Positions 17,369 to 27,270 of a DNA stretch of 64,000 nucleotides are shown here, piece by piece. The notes beneath the pieces are model-generated. The model made no database searches and was not told where the DNA came from. It saw only the letters and a list, made by a program, of their open reading frames with translations. This stretch comes from Qipengyuania atrilutea. GTDB lineage: Bacteria; Pseudomonadota; Alphaproteobacteria; Sphingomonadales; Sphingomonadaceae. Numbering within the stretch: position 1 is the stretch's first letter; each line of letters begins with the position of its first letter. Position numbers and translations under genes: made by a program. The stretch is from contig NZ_JABWGV010000005.1 of the NCBI RefSeq assembly GCF_013370205.1, forward strand, positions 53,032 through 117,031, in the 5' to 3' direction.

Positions 17369-18484
17369 ATGCTGAAATCGCCTGATCACCGCCGCTTTCG
17401 CTTCGAAGATTACCGGCTGGACGTGGCGGACAGGCGACTGTCGAGAAACGGAGCGCCGCTCGACCTTAGCGGACGATACTTCGACGTGCTGTGTCTCATG
17501 GTTACCAATGCCGGTGAACTCGTCACGAAAGAACGGTTCATGGACGAGGTCTGGCGCGGCGTTCCGGTAACGGACGAGGCACTGACACAGGCGATCCGTT
17601 CGATCCGCAAGCTTTTGTCGGACGATCCGAGCGCGCCGCACTACATCAAGACGGTCCCAAAGCACGGTTATCGCTTCATCGCCGAAGTCGAAGCCGAGGT
17701 GCCCGGAACCGCCGTACATCCGCGCAAGCTTGAAGCCTCGGCAAAAACGGATGAACCGCTCTTCGGTGCCGCGCTGCGTGCCGGCGCCGGTGCATTGGGC
17801 GGCGGGGTCGCAGGATTGATTGGCGGTGCAATCTACGGTGCGATCGTTGCCGATAAGGTAGCCGGTTCCGGCGGCGGCTCGGCTTCCGCCTTTCTGGTCG
17901 TGACGTGCGTGACGATCCTCGTCGCCTTGGTGGGCGCGGCGGGCGTCAGCAGCGGCATAGCCGCTGCGAGCGTTCTTGGTAAAAGTTCCGGGCCGTGGCT
18001 TCCCGTCGGAGGAGCGATCGGTGGGATGATTATCGGAGCGATCGGCCGCGTGCTTGGCCTCGATGCGTTCGCATTGATTCTGGGCGAGACCCCAACCGAA
18101 ATTACAGGAGCGTTCGAGGGGGCGATACTTGGCGGCGGAGTCGGACTGGGCCTGTGGCTTGCCCTTTCGCTCGTCCGGACTGGCATCGTGCGCGCTTCTC
18201 TCGCTGCCGGTACGATCGGCGGAATGGCCGGGGCAGCAATTACTGCGCTCGGAGGGCGGCTTATGGCCGGGAGCCTCAATGCGCTCGCTGCGCGGTTCCC
18301 GGCGTCGCGGCTGGACTTGTCGGCAATCGGGTCAGCCGTTGGGGGAGCAGGGTTCGACAAGACCGCGAATATTGTAACCGGCGCGCTGGAAGGTTTCCTC
18401 TTCGCCGCATGCATCGCCGCTGCGTTCCTTGCAGCGGGTAGATCGCTGGAGAAATCCGGTCGTCCGGACCGTCTCGGAACCTAA
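17369..18484 (+). CDS. winged-helix regulator with membrane domain
   Basis: Protein of 371 residues. Residues about 8-108 are an OmpR/PhoB-type winged helix (FRFEDYRLDVADRRLSRNG, ELVTKERFMDEVWRGVPVTDEALTQAIRSIRKLL, YIKTVPKHGYRFIAEV). There is no receiver domain. Residues about 130-360 are glycine/alanine-rich hydrophobic segments, some five to seven, with repeated GGAIGG-type patterns. This is the plan of CadC/ToxR-type one-component regulators, except that the C-terminal part stays in the membrane and has no large periplasmic sensor. The signal and targets are unknown; the divergent small membrane gene is a likely target. Its end overlaps the convergent J-domain gene. Confidence 0.8.
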   Translation: MLKSPDHRRFRFEDYRLDVADRRLSRNGAPLDLSGRYFDVLCLMVTNAGELVTKERFMDEVWRGVPVTDEALTQAIRSIRKLLSDDPSAPHYIKTVPKHGYRFIAEVEAEVPGTAVHPRKLEASAKTDEPLFGAALRAGAGALGGGVAGLIGGAIYGAIVADKVAGSGGGSASAFLVVTCVTILVALVGAAGVSSGIAAASVLGKSSGPWLPVGGAIGGMIIGAIGRVLGLDAFALILGETPTEITGAFEGAILGGGVGLGLWLALSLVRTGIVRASLAAGTIGGMAGAAITALGGRLMAGSLNALAARFPASRLDLSAIGSAVGGAGFDKTANIVTGALEGFLFAACIAAAFLAAGRSLEKSGRPDRLGT

Positions 18485-19017
18485 CCCTTCCAAACGCGGC
18501 GTTCTTCTGCGGCCTTCAGAACTTCGTAGGAGAGCTGGATCGTCTGGAACTGCTTCGCCGCTTCCGCATCGCCAGGCTTTACGTCCGGATGAACTTCCTT
18601 TGCCTTCGTCCGGAAGGCCTTCTTGATCGCGGTAAAATCCGCGTCTGCTTCGAGTTCGAGGACCTCCAGCGCGCGCATCTCGTCGGCGCTCCGGCTTCCG
18701 TCGCCGCCTGAGGACCAGCCATAATGCTGCGCTTCCGCATATCCCGCATTCTCGGTTTGTTCGGCCTTCGCGCGCTCTGCCTTCTCCGCTTTGTCGAGAC
18801 CTTCGAAATAGTCCCAGCGCGAATTGTACTCGGCCGCGTGTTTTTGACAGAAATACCAGCGGTCGGGACTGTTCGGAGCCTTGGGGGCGGGGCAGTCGCC
18901 CTTCTCGGTGCAGCCGTGCCGGTCGCATTCGCGCACGGTCGTTGCCTGCCGCTCGGTAGCGTCGTAGCTGCGCCAACGCGGAAAACCCCAATCGAGCGAT
19001 CGTCTGCTGCCGCTCAT
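18481..19017 (-). CDS. J-domain (DnaJ-like) protein
   Basis: Protein of 178 residues. The J-domain lies at the C-terminus (about residues 113-178): ALEVLELEADADFTAIKKAFR, then the essential HPD in EVHPDVKPGD, then FQTIQLSYEVLKAAEERR. J-domains stimulate Hsp70 ATPase and bring clients to DnaK. The N-terminal half has a cysteine/histidine group (CDRHGCTEKGDC, then WYFCQKH) that could bind zinc, followed by a charged linker. It is thus neither DnaJ nor CbpA (J-domain first) but a specialised co-chaperone, known from other alphaproteobacteria with unknown clients. Confidence 0.85.
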   Translation of the reverse strand: MSGSRRSLDWGFPRWRSYDATERQATTVRECDRHGCTEKGDCPAPKAPNSPDRWYFCQKHAAEYNSRWDYFEGLDKAEKAERAKAEQTENAGYAEAQHYGWSSGGDGSRSADEMRALEVLELEADADFTAIKKAFRTKAKEVHPDVKPGDAEAAKQFQTIQLSYEVLKAAEERRVWKG

Positions 19018-19147
19018 GCGCAGATATCCTTGTGCGCGCCTATCTGGTTCATTCCAAAATACATACTCTGCCAGTGTAGAGTGAAAAGCGCCCGTTAGCC
19101 AAGGCCGGCGGTGCCGCGCTTCTTTCAGTTAAGTTCGACCGCGCAAA

Positions 19148-19181
19148 TAAAAAGCCCCCGACGTTCCCGCCGGAGGCTTTA
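19148..19181 (-). terminator. terminator of the tol-pal operon
   Basis: Read leftward, AAAGCCTCCG pairs with CGGGGGCTTT around a loop of about 10 bases and runs into TTTTTAT. It lies about 20 bases after the pal stop codon. Confidence 0.85.
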
Positions 19182-19202
19182 GAATTCCAAGACGGAAAAC
19201 GC

Positions 19203-19718
19203 CTAGTTGACGACGACCGTCACCGCGCGGCGGTTCTGTGCCCATGCGCTTTCGTTCGAGCCCATCGCTACCGGGCGCTCCTTGCCGTAACTGACGGTGC
19301 GGATGCGGCTTTCCGGAATGCCGAGGCTGACGAGATAGTTCTTGGCTGCGTTTGCGCGGCGCTCACCCAGCGCGAGGTTGTATTCACGCGTGCCCCGCTC
19401 GTCAGTGTGACCCTCGACCGTCACCGTTACCTGGCCGTACTGTTGCAGATAGGATGCCTGTGTGCGGAGCGCCTGAGCGTCTTCGCTGTCAATGTCATAC
19501 CCGTCCGTGTCGAAATAGATGACGTTCTGGCCGCTCACCGCATTCTCGAAATGCGCCTGCGTTCCGACGCTCGGGCCGGTCGGTGTGGTCGGGCCGGTCG
19601 GTGTAGGCGTTGCGGTCTGCGCCGGTGCGGGCGGAAGTTCCTCGGGTGCCTGCTTGTTACAGGCGGCAAGAGCGACAGTCGACGCGACCAGCGCGACGGA
19701 TGCAAAACGGATATTCAT
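19203..19718 (-). CDS. pal: peptidoglycan-associated lipoprotein Pal
   Basis: Protein of 171 residues. The lipobox is ALAAC with Cys 20. A Pro/Thr-rich linker (about 25-50) leads to an OmpA-type peptidoglycan-binding domain (about 60-171) with NVIYFDTDGYDIDSED, TVTVEGHTDERGTREYNLALGERRA and SYGKERPVAMGSNESAWAQNRRAV. Pal anchors the outer membrane to the cell wall and works with TolB; the Tol-Pal system constricts the envelope at division. It is the last gene of ybgC-tolQRAB-pal, 59 bases after tolB. Confidence 0.97.
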   Translation of the reverse strand: MNIRFASVALVASTVALAACNKQAPEELPPAPAQTATPTPTGPTTPTGPSVGTQAHFENAVSGQNVIYFDTDGYDIDSEDAQALRTQASYLQQYGQVTVTVEGHTDERGTREYNLALGERRANAAKNYLVSLGIPESRIRTVSYGKERPVAMGSNESAWAQNRRAVTVVVN

Positions 19719-19777
19719 CAGTGTTATCCTCCAGCTCGTTAAGTTATTTTAGGAGTGTTCCCCAAAGTTGAACGTCG

Positions 19778-21190
19778 TTACGGCAAAATCGGTCCCCAAG
19801 CCGGGTCTGACGCATCGACCGGCGTCGGCAAGCGCCGCTCGTTCTCGCCAGTCAGATCGACTTGCCACAGGGCCGTATCGCCCGAATTGCGCGTGGTGCG
19901 GAAGAACTGCACGATCCGCCCGTTCGGGGCCCAGGTCGGCGCCTCGTCCTGCCAGGAATTGGTCAGATGGCGCAATCCGCGTCCCTGCGGATTCATGACG
20001 GCCACGCGGAAATTGCCGGAGATATGCGTGAAAGCGATCTGGTCGCCGCGCGGGCTCCACTCAGGTGTGGCGGCGCGCCCGCCAAAGAAGCTGAGGCGGC
20101 GTTGGCCAGAACCGTCTGCGTTCATCATGTATATCTGCTGGCTGCCCGACCGATCGCTTTCGAAAACGATCTTGCTGCCGTCGGGCGAGTAGGATCCGGC
20201 GATGTCGATCCCCGGCGCATCGGTCAGGCGCTCGACCCGCCCGCCGTTGGCGGACACCCGGTAGATGTCGGTGTTGCCGCTCACCGCCATAGAAAACAGG
20301 ATGTTACGGCCATCCGGCGACCAGCGCGGAGCAATGGTCGGGTTCTTGTTCTCGACCACCAGTCGCTGCTTTCCGGTCCCGATATCGTAGACGTAGATGC
20401 GCGGATTGCCGTCGACGTAGGAGAGGTAGAGAAGCTGGCTGTAGTCGGGAGAATAGCGCGGCGTCAGCGCGGTGGAACGCCCGGTCGTAATGAAGCGGTG
20501 GTTCGCCCCGTCGCTGTCCATGATAGCGAGACGCTTGGTGCGGTTCCCCTTCGGACCGGTTTCCGCGATGTAAGCGATACGGCTATCGAAAAAGGGGCTT
20601 TCGCCGGTCAGGCGCGAATAGATGAGGTCGGCGCATTTATGTGCTGCGCGCCGCCATTCCGACGGCTGCACGACCCAGCCTTCGCGCACCAGCTGGTTTT
20701 TCAGCTCGAGATCGTAAAGGTAGCAGCCGACCGTCAGTCGTCCGTCACCGCGCGCCTGTACATAGCCGTGCACCAGCATTTCCGCGCCGCGGCTCGTCCA
20801 GTTGGTCCACGCGGGCGAGGTAATGTTCGCAAACGTCGGCTTCGGAAGTGCATCCGGACCGGTGGGTTCGAACAGGCCGTTGTTGCGAAGGTCGGCGGTA
20901 ATGACCCGCGCCAGTTCCTCGCCGAGAGCCGCCGTGCCGTTGGCGTTTGCTGTAGTTGGGACGTTGCGATCGGTCGCAAAAGCGGGAATGGCGATGCCGA
21001 GGTCGTCGAGATTGCCTTCGAACGAAACCGAGCCAGTCAAGCCGCCGTCGTCCACGTCATCGCCGGCTTCGACTTGCGTTTGCTCGACGTCTTGCACGGG
21101 CGGTGGGGCTTCGCCAAGGTCCTGAGCGTAAGCGGTTGATGCGAGCGGCGCTACGATCAGGGCGGTGAATGCGAGAAGAGTATGTTTCAT
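19778..21190 (-). CDS. tolB: Tol-Pal system protein TolB
   Basis: Protein of 470 residues from ATG 21190 (MKHTLLAFTALIVAPLASTAYA, a signal peptide). The N-terminal TolB domain (about 50-185) has the family's DLRNNGLFEPTGP and WVVQPSEWRRAAHKCADLIYSRLTGESPFFDSRIAYIAETG. A six-bladed propeller of PD40 repeats follows (SPDGRNILFSMAVSGNTDIYR, YSPDGSKIVFESDRSG, WSPRGDQIAFTHISGN). TolB is periplasmic and cycles between Pal and TolA. Its start overlaps the tolA stop (ATGA), indicating coupling. Confidence 0.97.
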   Translation of the reverse strand: MKHTLLAFTALIVAPLASTAYAQDLGEAPPPVQDVEQTQVEAGDDVDDGGLTGSVSFEGNLDDLGIAIPAFATDRNVPTTANANGTAALGEELARVITADLRNNGLFEPTGPDALPKPTFANITSPAWTNWTSRGAEMLVHGYVQARGDGRLTVGCYLYDLELKNQLVREGWVVQPSEWRRAAHKCADLIYSRLTGESPFFDSRIAYIAETGPKGNRTKRLAIMDSDGANHRFITTGRSTALTPRYSPDYSQLLYLSYVDGNPRIYVYDIGTGKQRLVVENKNPTIAPRWSPDGRNILFSMAVSGNTDIYRVSANGGRVERLTDAPGIDIAGSYSPDGSKIVFESDRSGSQQIYMMNADGSGQRRLSFFGGRAATPEWSPRGDQIAFTHISGNFRVAVMNPQGRGLRHLTNSWQDEAPTWAPNGRIVQFFRTTRNSGDTALWQVDLTGENERRLPTPVDASDPAWGPILP

Positions 21191-22014
21191 TGCGAGAGTT
21201 TCCAATCGAAGCTCAAGGTTACGCGTTTCCATGCCGAATAATATTCTTCGGGCAAATCGAAGGGGGCGGCAAGCTGTACCGCGCGGATGGCCTGTTCGCT
21301 GTGACGGCTAGCCTGCGCGCGGTTGGTGTCGTTGATGCCGGTCTGCCTCACGACGGTAGGCCGCCCGGCGAGTGAGCCGTCGGGATTGAGGTTGAAGCGG
21401 ACGGTGCTGACGATAGCTTCGACATCGGGGCCGGAAGGTGGCTGCCAATGCGGCTTGACCTCACGGGTAATCCCCTGAAGCAGCGAGGCCTGCGCCCGGC
21501 CGCTGATCTGGCCCGGGCTGCGCGTTTCCTGCGTGGTCGTGCTCGCCCCCGCACCGGCGAGGAAGTCGTTGCCGATCCGGCTCGCGCCGCCTTCCTGGCT
21601 GCGCGGCTGCTGACGAGGTTCTGCACGCTGCGTCTGTCGCGGCTGCGAGGGTGCGGCTGGTCGCGGCTGCGGTACGGCGCGTTCAGTCGGCGGCGAAGGT
21701 CTCGGCTGCGTGACCGCACGCTCCGGCGTAGGCACCGGGGGCGGCGCCGCTTCGCGCGGAACGGGCGGAGTGTCGGACAGCGTAGGCGCAATTGCCGCAC
21801 GGCTTTCGGGCACGGGTATCGGAGCTGCTGCTTCGAGACCTATGTCCTCCGTCAGGTTGACCGTCATACGCTCTGGCGCTTCGATCGTGCTGTCGCGCTC
21901 CGGCTGCAGCAGAAGGAAAGCGAACAACGCGACATGCGCAGCCGCAGCCACGCCGAGGCCGACCATCTCGTCCCGGCGGTAGCTGCGCTGCGGCGAATAG
22001 GACATGCTGGCCAT
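21187..22014 (-). CDS. tolA: TolA-like protein (TonB C-terminal)
   Basis: Protein of 275 residues; either of two nearby ATG codons (22014, 22005) may start it. One membrane helix (about 19-37, VGLGVAAAAHVALFAFLLL) is followed by a Pro/Arg/Gln-rich periplasmic rod (about 60-165) and a C-terminal TonB/TolA-type domain (IVSTVRFNLNPDGSLAGRPTVVRQTG, AVQLAAPFDLPEEYYSAWKRVTLSF). The position between tolR and tolB identifies it as TolA, although the rod is short and proline-rich rather than the long helical Ala/Lys rod of E. coli. It links the inner-membrane TolQR motor to TolB-Pal. Confidence 0.93.
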   Translation of the reverse strand: MASMSYSPQRSYRRDEMVGLGVAAAAHVALFAFLLLQPERDSTIEAPERMTVNLTEDIGLEAAAPIPVPESRAAIAPTLSDTPPVPREAAPPPVPTPERAVTQPRPSPPTERAVPQPRPAAPSQPRQTQRAEPRQQPRSQEGGASRIGNDFLAGAGASTTTQETRSPGQISGRAQASLLQGITREVKPHWQPPSGPDVEAIVSTVRFNLNPDGSLAGRPTVVRQTGINDTNRAQASRHSEQAIRAVQLAAPFDLPEEYYSAWKRVTLSFDWKLSQ

Positions 22015-22025
22015 ACCGGCTTCGC

Positions 22026-22471
22026 CTATGGCGGGGTTACTGAACCGCTGGTGACCAGCGAGATTGAGTTGAACCCGGCGCGGTTAAGCTCGCCCATGAC
22101 GGCCATGACGTTGCCGTAAGGGAGTGTGCGATCCGCGCGCAGTGTAATGTCGGGCAAGCGGCCCGAGCCGTCTGGCGTGATCGCGACGAGGCGATCAGGC
22201 AGTTCGCCCGGACCAAGCTGTTCGTCGTCGAGATAGATGCCGCCGGTCGCATCCATCGAGAGCACCAGCGATTGCTGCTCGTTCGTCAGCGGATTGGCGC
22301 GGCTCTCGGGAAGCTCGACCGGAACGCCGGCGGTCAGGAGCGGCGCGGTCACCATGAAGATGATGAGCAGCACCAGCATCACGTCGACCAGCGGCGTAAC
22401 GTTGATTTCCGCCATCGGGGCGCGGCGCGAATTGCGCCCCGACCGCGACGAGGTATGCAGACCCATTGCCA

Positions 22472-22472
<1 letters not shown>
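22026..22472 (-). CDS. tolR: TolR, ExbD-type motor subunit
   Basis: Protein of 148 residues. The N-terminus has the family run MAEINVTPLVDVMLVLLIIFMVTAPL with the membrane aspartate used in proton flow, and a periplasmic domain with TLRADRTLPYGNVMAVMGELNRAGF. With TolQ it forms the proton-driven stator-like complex that energises TolA. The start codon shares one base with the tolQ stop (TGATG). Confidence 0.96.
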
Positions 22473-23200
<728 letters not shown>

Positions 23201-23202
23201 GT

Positions 23203-23670
23203 TTATCCGTTTTCTGAAGTGAAACTGCCAGAGGCGAAGGCGGCAAAGGCATCGCGCCATGCATCGGGCTGGCGGCGGGGGCGCCCGCCGGGAGAAAGGA
23301 AGGCGGCGCGCACGTCGGCTTCCGCGAGCAGCGTGTCGCCGCGAAAGGCGCGCTGCCGCATCGTGCAGCTTGCGCCGCGAATGTCCTCCGCCGTGGTTTC
23401 GATCAGCACGTCGTCGTCGAGCTTCGCGGGCGAGGCATAGCGGATGGCCAAATCCGCCACCGCGTAGGCGCCGTCACCCGCTTCAATCGCGGCGCGCTGG
23501 TCGATGCCGAGCCGGCGCAGCAAGTCTGAGCGTGCCCGCTCGAACCAGCACAGGTAATTGGTATGATAGGTGATGCCGGACAGGTCGGTATCCTCGTAAT
23601 ACACCCGCACCGCGTAGAGATGCCGCGAACCGTCGATCAGTCCATCGGGCGGAGAGGGCCTGGCGTTCAT
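23203..23670 (-). CDS. ybgC: YbgC-type acyl-CoA thioesterase
   Basis: Protein of 155 residues, a single hot-dog domain with the catalytic block VYYEDTDLSGITYHTNYLCWFERAR and the later strands RYASPAKLDDDVLIETTAEDI. YbgC hydrolyses short acyl-CoAs and is reported to act near phospholipid synthesis; it is the usual first gene of the tol-pal cluster, as here. No promoter was assigned in the 84-base gap before it. Confidence 0.94.
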   Translation of the reverse strand: MNARPSPPDGLIDGSRHLYAVRVYYEDTDLSGITYHTNYLCWFERARSDLLRRLGIDQRAAIEAGDGAYAVADLAIRYASPAKLDDDVLIETTAEDIRGASCTMRQRAFRGDTLLAEADVRAAFLSPGGRPRRQPDAWRDAFAAFASGSFTSENG

Positions 23671-23754
23671 AACTGGCCCCGGCGGTTAGCAAAAGCCGGA
23701 ATCGCCCTACAAGCCGAAGAGTTAAGCCTTATGGCCATGTGCGGCGAAACGATG

Positions 23755-24132
23755 CTATTTCGCGATCATCGGTCCGAGCGGCTGCCGCCCGAACAGATGC
23801 ACGTGAAGGTGCGGCACTTCCTGTCCCGCATAGTGGCCGACATTGGCGAGCAGGCGGTAGCCGGGCTCGACGAGATCGTGCTCCCGAGCAACATGACCAA
23901 CCGCGCGGATGAAACCGGCGATCTCGCTGTCGGAAGCGCGTGCCGAAAAATCGTCCCAGCTCACATAGTTGGCTTTCGGAATTACGAGGATGTGTAGCTT
24001 TGCCTGCGGATTGATATCCTCGAACGCAAAGGCCCACTCATCCTCGTAGACCTTGGTGGACGGTATTTCCCCGCGCAGTATTTTCGCGAAGATATTGTCG
24101 TCGTCGTAAGGCTTCGTCGCATCGACCGTCAT
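23755..24132 (-). CDS. HIT-family nucleotide hydrolase (HinT-like)
   Basis: Protein of 125 residues with AGGAG 6 bases before ATG 24132. It has the HIT core: DDNIFAKILRGEIP, DINPQAKLHILVIPK and the active site QEVPHLHVHLFG (His-x-His-x-His). Such enzymes cleave phosphoramidates of AMP, for example lysyl-AMP or AMP-amine. Its start overlaps the hisE stop (ATGA); a HIT gene at the end of the his cluster is common in alphaproteobacteria, although no his-specific role is established. Confidence 0.93.
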   Translation of the reverse strand: MTVDATKPYDDDNIFAKILRGEIPSTKVYEDEWAFAFEDINPQAKLHILVIPKANYVSWDDFSARASDSEIAGFIRAVGHVAREHDLVEPGYRLLANVGHYAGQEVPHLHVHLFGRQPLGPMIAK

Positions 24133-24446
24133 TGCGCGCTCCTATTGGCTTTCTCGTCGAGGCCCGAAGTCCCCTCGCGCCGGTCGAGTTCGGCCATCAC
24201 CTCGTTCAGCGCCACGCCCTTCGCGCCGAGCAGGACGAGCAGATGGAACAGCAGGTCGGCGCTTTCGCTGATCAGGTCCGCCTTCGACCCGGCGACGGCG
24301 GCGATGACCGTTTCGGTCGCCTCCTCACCCAGCTTCTGCGCCATTTTCGGCGCACCGGCGGCATTCAGCCGCGCGACGTAGCTGCTGTCCGGATCTGCGG
24401 AAAGCCGCTGCGCAATCGTGTCCTCAAGGCGGGTCAAAGTGTTCAT
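24129..24446 (-). CDS. hisE: phosphoribosyl-ATP diphosphatase
   Basis: Protein of 105 residues of the MazG-related HisE family: LTRLEDTIAQRLSADPDSSYVARLNAAG, KLGEEATETVIAAVAG (the metal-binding E-E-x-x-E region) and ESADLLFHLLVLLGAKG. It hydrolyses phosphoribosyl-ATP to phosphoribosyl-AMP, the second step of histidine synthesis. HisI is a separate protein that is not in this window. It lies 30 bases after hisF. Confidence 0.95.
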   Translation of the reverse strand: MNTLTRLEDTIAQRLSADPDSSYVARLNAAGAPKMAQKLGEEATETVIAAVAGSKADLISESADLLFHLLVLLGAKGVALNEVMAELDRREGTSGLDEKANRSAQ

Positions 24447-24476
24447 AAGGCTATATCAAATGCACCGAGCGCGGCG

Positions 24477-25256
24477 TCAACCGCGCGCAGGCAGCCCCGC
24501 TGCGCGCAAAGCGGCGTGGGCTTCCTTCACGCTGTGCTGGCCGAAGTGGAAGATCGAGGCGGCAAGGACCGCGCTCGCGTGACCCCGGGTCACTCCTTCG
24601 ACAAGATGCTCAAGCTTTCCGACGCCGCCGCTCGCAATGACCGGCACGGAAACGCTGTCTGCGATGGCGCGGGTCAGTTCGAGGTCGTAACCTGCTCTGG
24701 TTCCGTCGCCGTCCATCGAGGTGACGAGAAGTTCTCCTGCCCCCAGTTCGGCGAGGCGGACTGCATGATCCACCGCGTCGATCCCGGTCGGTTTGCGCCC
24801 GCCGTGGGTGTAGATTTCCCAGCCGCGGAAGCGTTCGCCCTCGGCAGTCGTCGCGGCGCGCGCATCGACGCTGGCGACGACGCACTGGCTGCCGAACTTC
24901 TCGGCGATTTCTCGCACCAGTTCGGGCCTAGTGACGGCAGCGGAGTTGACCGCGACCTTGTCCGCTCCGGCAAGTAGCAACGCGCGCGCGTCCTCGACAC
25001 TCCGCACTCCGCCGCCGACGGTCAGCGGCATGAAGCAGACTTCCGCCGTGCGCCGGACCATGTCGAGCAGCGTGCCACGCCCCTCATGGCTGGCGGAAAT
25101 GTCTAGGAAGCACAGCTCGTCCGCCCCCGCGCGGTCATAGGCCTGCGCCTGCTCGACCGGATCGCCCGCGTCCTGCAGATCGACGAAATTCACGCCCTTG
25201 ACCACGCGCCCGTCGGCAACGTCGAGGCAGGGAATGACGCGGATGCGGACGGTCAT
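24477..25256 (-). CDS. hisF: imidazole glycerol phosphate synthase, cyclase
   Basis: Protein of 259 residues from ATG 25256 ([21 protein letters not shown]). Both catalytic aspartates are present: CLDVADG near residue 12 and ASVDARA near 130. The phosphate-binding loops TVGGGVRS and [12 protein letters not shown] are intact. HisF makes IGP and AICAR from PRFAR using ammonia passed from HisH. Its start overlaps the hisA stop by 4 bases (ATGA). Confidence 0.97.
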   Translation of the reverse strand: MTVRIRVIPCLDVADGRVVKGVNFVDLQDAGDPVEQAQAYDRAGADELCFLDISASHEGRGTLLDMVRRTAEVCFMPLTVGGGVRSVEDARALLLAGADKVAVNSAAVTRPELVREIAEKFGSQCVVASVDARAATTAEGERFRGWEIYTHGGRKPTGIDAVDHAVRLAELGAGELLVTSMDGDGTRAGYDLELTRAIADSVSVPVIASGGVGKLEHLVEGVTRGHASAVLAASIFHFGQHSVKEAHAALRAAGLPARG

Positions 25257-25978
25257 CTGCTTGCCATCGCAATCGCGGCAGCAAGGTCCAGCCGTCCCTC
25301 GTACAACGCGCGGCCGGTAATGACGCCTTCGATCCCGTCTTTCGCGTGCAGCGACAGAACGTGAATGTCGTCGAGGCCTTTCACCCCGCCGCTCGCGATG
25401 ACCGGGATGTCCACACGCCGGGCCAGTTCGAGCGTCGCGTCGATGTTCACGCCTTTGAGCATTCCGTCGCGGCCGATGTCGGTGAAGAGCAGGGCGGCAA
25501 CCCCCGCATCCTCGAACCGGCGCGCCAGATCGGCCACCGGCACGTCCGATACTTCGGCCCAACCTTCGGCGGCGACCATTCCGTCCTTGGCGTCCACTGC
25601 GACGACGATGCCGTTCTCCCACTCCCGCGCCATGTCCTTCACGAATTCCGGGTTCTTGAGCGCGGCGGAGCCGATGACGATGCGCGAGACCCCGAGGGTG
25701 AACCAGCCTTCGACCGCCTTGGCATCGCGAATGCCGCCGCCGAGTTGCACGTGTCCCGGGAAGCGTTCCACGATGGCTTCGACCGCCTCGCGGTTGCGGC
25801 TTTCGCCGGCGAAGGCTCCGTCGAGATCGACGACGTGGAGATACTCGGCGCCAGCTTCGGCGAACAGCATCGCCTGCGCCGCCGGATCGTCGCCGTAGAC
25901 GGTCGCGCGGTCCATATCGCCTTCGGAAAGCCGTACGACTTCACCGTTCTTGAGGTCGATGGCGGGAAATACAATCAC
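25253..25978 (-). CDS. hisA: ProFAR isomerase HisA
   Basis: Protein of 241 residues. I place the start at GTG 25978, giving (M)[25 protein letters not shown] lies 8 bases before it and the codon overlaps the hisH stop (GTGA). Another GTG nine bases upstream (reading (M)EPVIV) is possible. Catalytic aspartates are in FPAIDLK and [23 protein letters not shown] and [13 protein letters not shown] bind phosphate. It isomerises ProFAR to PRFAR, the step before HisF/HisH. Confidence 0.95.
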   Translation of the reverse strand: MIVFPAIDLKNGEVVRLSEGDMDRATVYGDDPAAQAMLFAEAGAEYLHVVDLDGAFAGESRNREAVEAIVERFPGHVQLGGGIRDAKAVEGWFTLGVSRIVIGSAALKNPEFVKDMAREWENGIVVAVDAKDGMVAAEGWAEVSDVPVADLARRFEDAGVAALLFTDIGRDGMLKGVNIDATLELARRVDIPVIASGGVKGLDDIHVLSLHAKDGIEGVITGRALYEGRLDLAAAIAMASR

Positions 25979-26601
25979 GGGTTCCACTCCAGAAAGCGGG
26001 ATAGCAGGTCGAGCCCGTAGGCCTGGCTCTTTTCGGGGTGAAATTGCACGCCGAGCAAATTGTCGCGCCCGACTGCTGCGACGATTCCGCCGCCGTGGTC
26101 GGTCATCGCGACGATGTCCGCACCGTCCTCCGCGTGGAAGCGGTAGGAGTGGAGGAAATAGGCCTCGCCGGGCTGCACGACCTCGTTGCCGTGCGCATGA
26201 GGCGTCAGGCCGACGTCGTTCCAGCCCATGTGCGGAACCTTTACCTTCGGATCGTCCGGCTCGATCAGCTCGACATCGCCCGAGATCCAGTCGAGCCCGT
26301 CGGTGGTATCGTGTTCGAGGCCTCGCGTCGCGAGCAGCTGCATCCCGACGCAGATGCCGAGGAAGGGAACGCCGCCACTAAGTGCGCGGCTTTCCATTGC
26401 TTCGACCATGCCATCGACGGCGCGCAGGCCTTCAGCGCATGACTTGAAACTGCCCACGCCGGGCAGGATGATCCGCTCGGCCCGCGCGACCACGTCGCTG
26501 TCCGCGGTGACGTTGACCTCTGCGCCCACCTTGCGAAGCGCATTTTCGACCGAATGAAGATTGCCCGCGCCGTAATCGATCAGCGCAACCGAATTACCCA
26601 C
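25975..26601 (-). CDS. hisH: IGP synthase glutaminase subunit
   Basis: Protein of 208 residues, probably from GTG 26601 ((M)[25 protein letters not shown]), which overlaps the last codons of hisB by 8 bases. The glutaminase triad is present: Cys in [12 protein letters not shown], His and Glu in [10 protein letters not shown]. HisH releases ammonia from glutamine for HisF. A longer frame upstream would lie entirely in hisB and lacks family residues. Confidence 0.95.
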   Translation of the reverse strand: MGNSVALIDYGAGNLHSVENALRKVGAEVNVTADSDVVARAERIILPGVGSFKSCAEGLRAVDGMVEAMESRALSGGVPFLGICVGMQLLATRGLEHDTTDGLDWISGDVELIEPDDPKVKVPHMGWNDVGLTPHAHGNEVVQPGEAYFLHSYRFHAEDGADIVAMTDHGGGIVAAVGRDNLLGVQFHPEKSQAYGLDLLSRFLEWNP

Positions 26602-27187
26602 CGAGTTGGCCCTTGGTGCTGGGCACGGCGTCGCCCTTGCGCGGGTCGCGTTCGACCGCCTGCCGCATCGCGCGCGCAAAGCCCTTGTACAGCGCCTCGC
26701 AGATATGGTGGTTGTTCTGGCCGTAGATGAGTTCGCAGTGCAGCGTGATGCCCGCCGTCTGCGCGACCGAATGGAACCAGTGCTCGATCAGCTCGGTATC
26801 CCATTCGCCCAGCTTCTCCTGCGTGAAACCGGCTTTCCACACGAGATAGGGACGTCCCGAGATATCGAGCGCGACGCGCGCCAGCGTTTCGTCCATCGGC
26901 GAATAGGCCGTGCCGTAACGCCCGATGCCAGCCTTGTCGCCCAGCGCCTGCGCCAGAGCCTGGCCGAGCGCAAGCGCGCTGTCCTCGGTGGTGTGGTGCT
27001 GGTCGATATGCAGATCGCCATCGACTTCCAGTGTCACGTCGATCAGCGAATGGCGGCTGAACTGCTCCACCATGTGGTCGAGAAAGCCAATGCCGGTGGA
27101 CACGTCATAAGCGCCCGTACCGTCCAGATCGACAGTCACTTCGATCGCGGTTTCTGCGGTCTTGCGGGAGATTTGGCCTGTTCGCAT
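26594..27187 (-). CDS. hisB: imidazoleglycerol-phosphate dehydratase
   Basis: Protein of 197 residues, monofunctional (no N-terminal phosphatase). It shows the two manganese-binding repeats of the family: [14 protein letters not shown] near residue 62 and [18 protein letters not shown] near 160, with [17 protein letters not shown] at the start. It dehydrates IGP to imidazole acetol phosphate. It is the first gene of the leftward hisB-H-A-F-E cluster and diverges from sspB, 83 bases away. Confidence 0.97.
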   Translation of the reverse strand: MRTGQISRKTAETAIEVTVDLDGTGAYDVSTGIGFLDHMVEQFSRHSLIDVTLEVDGDLHIDQHHTTEDSALALGQALAQALGDKAGIGRYGTAYSPMDETLARVALDISGRPYLVWKAGFTQEKLGEWDTELIEHWFHSVAQTAGITLHCELIYGQNNHHICEALYKGFARAMRQAVERDPRKGDAVPSTKGQLGG

Positions 27188-27270
27188 GAGGCAAGCGCTA
27201 TAGGCACAAATCGCGTCTTCGCAAGCATTCGCGCTTGACCGAACGGACCGTGCGCGCCACCTGTTGCGGC

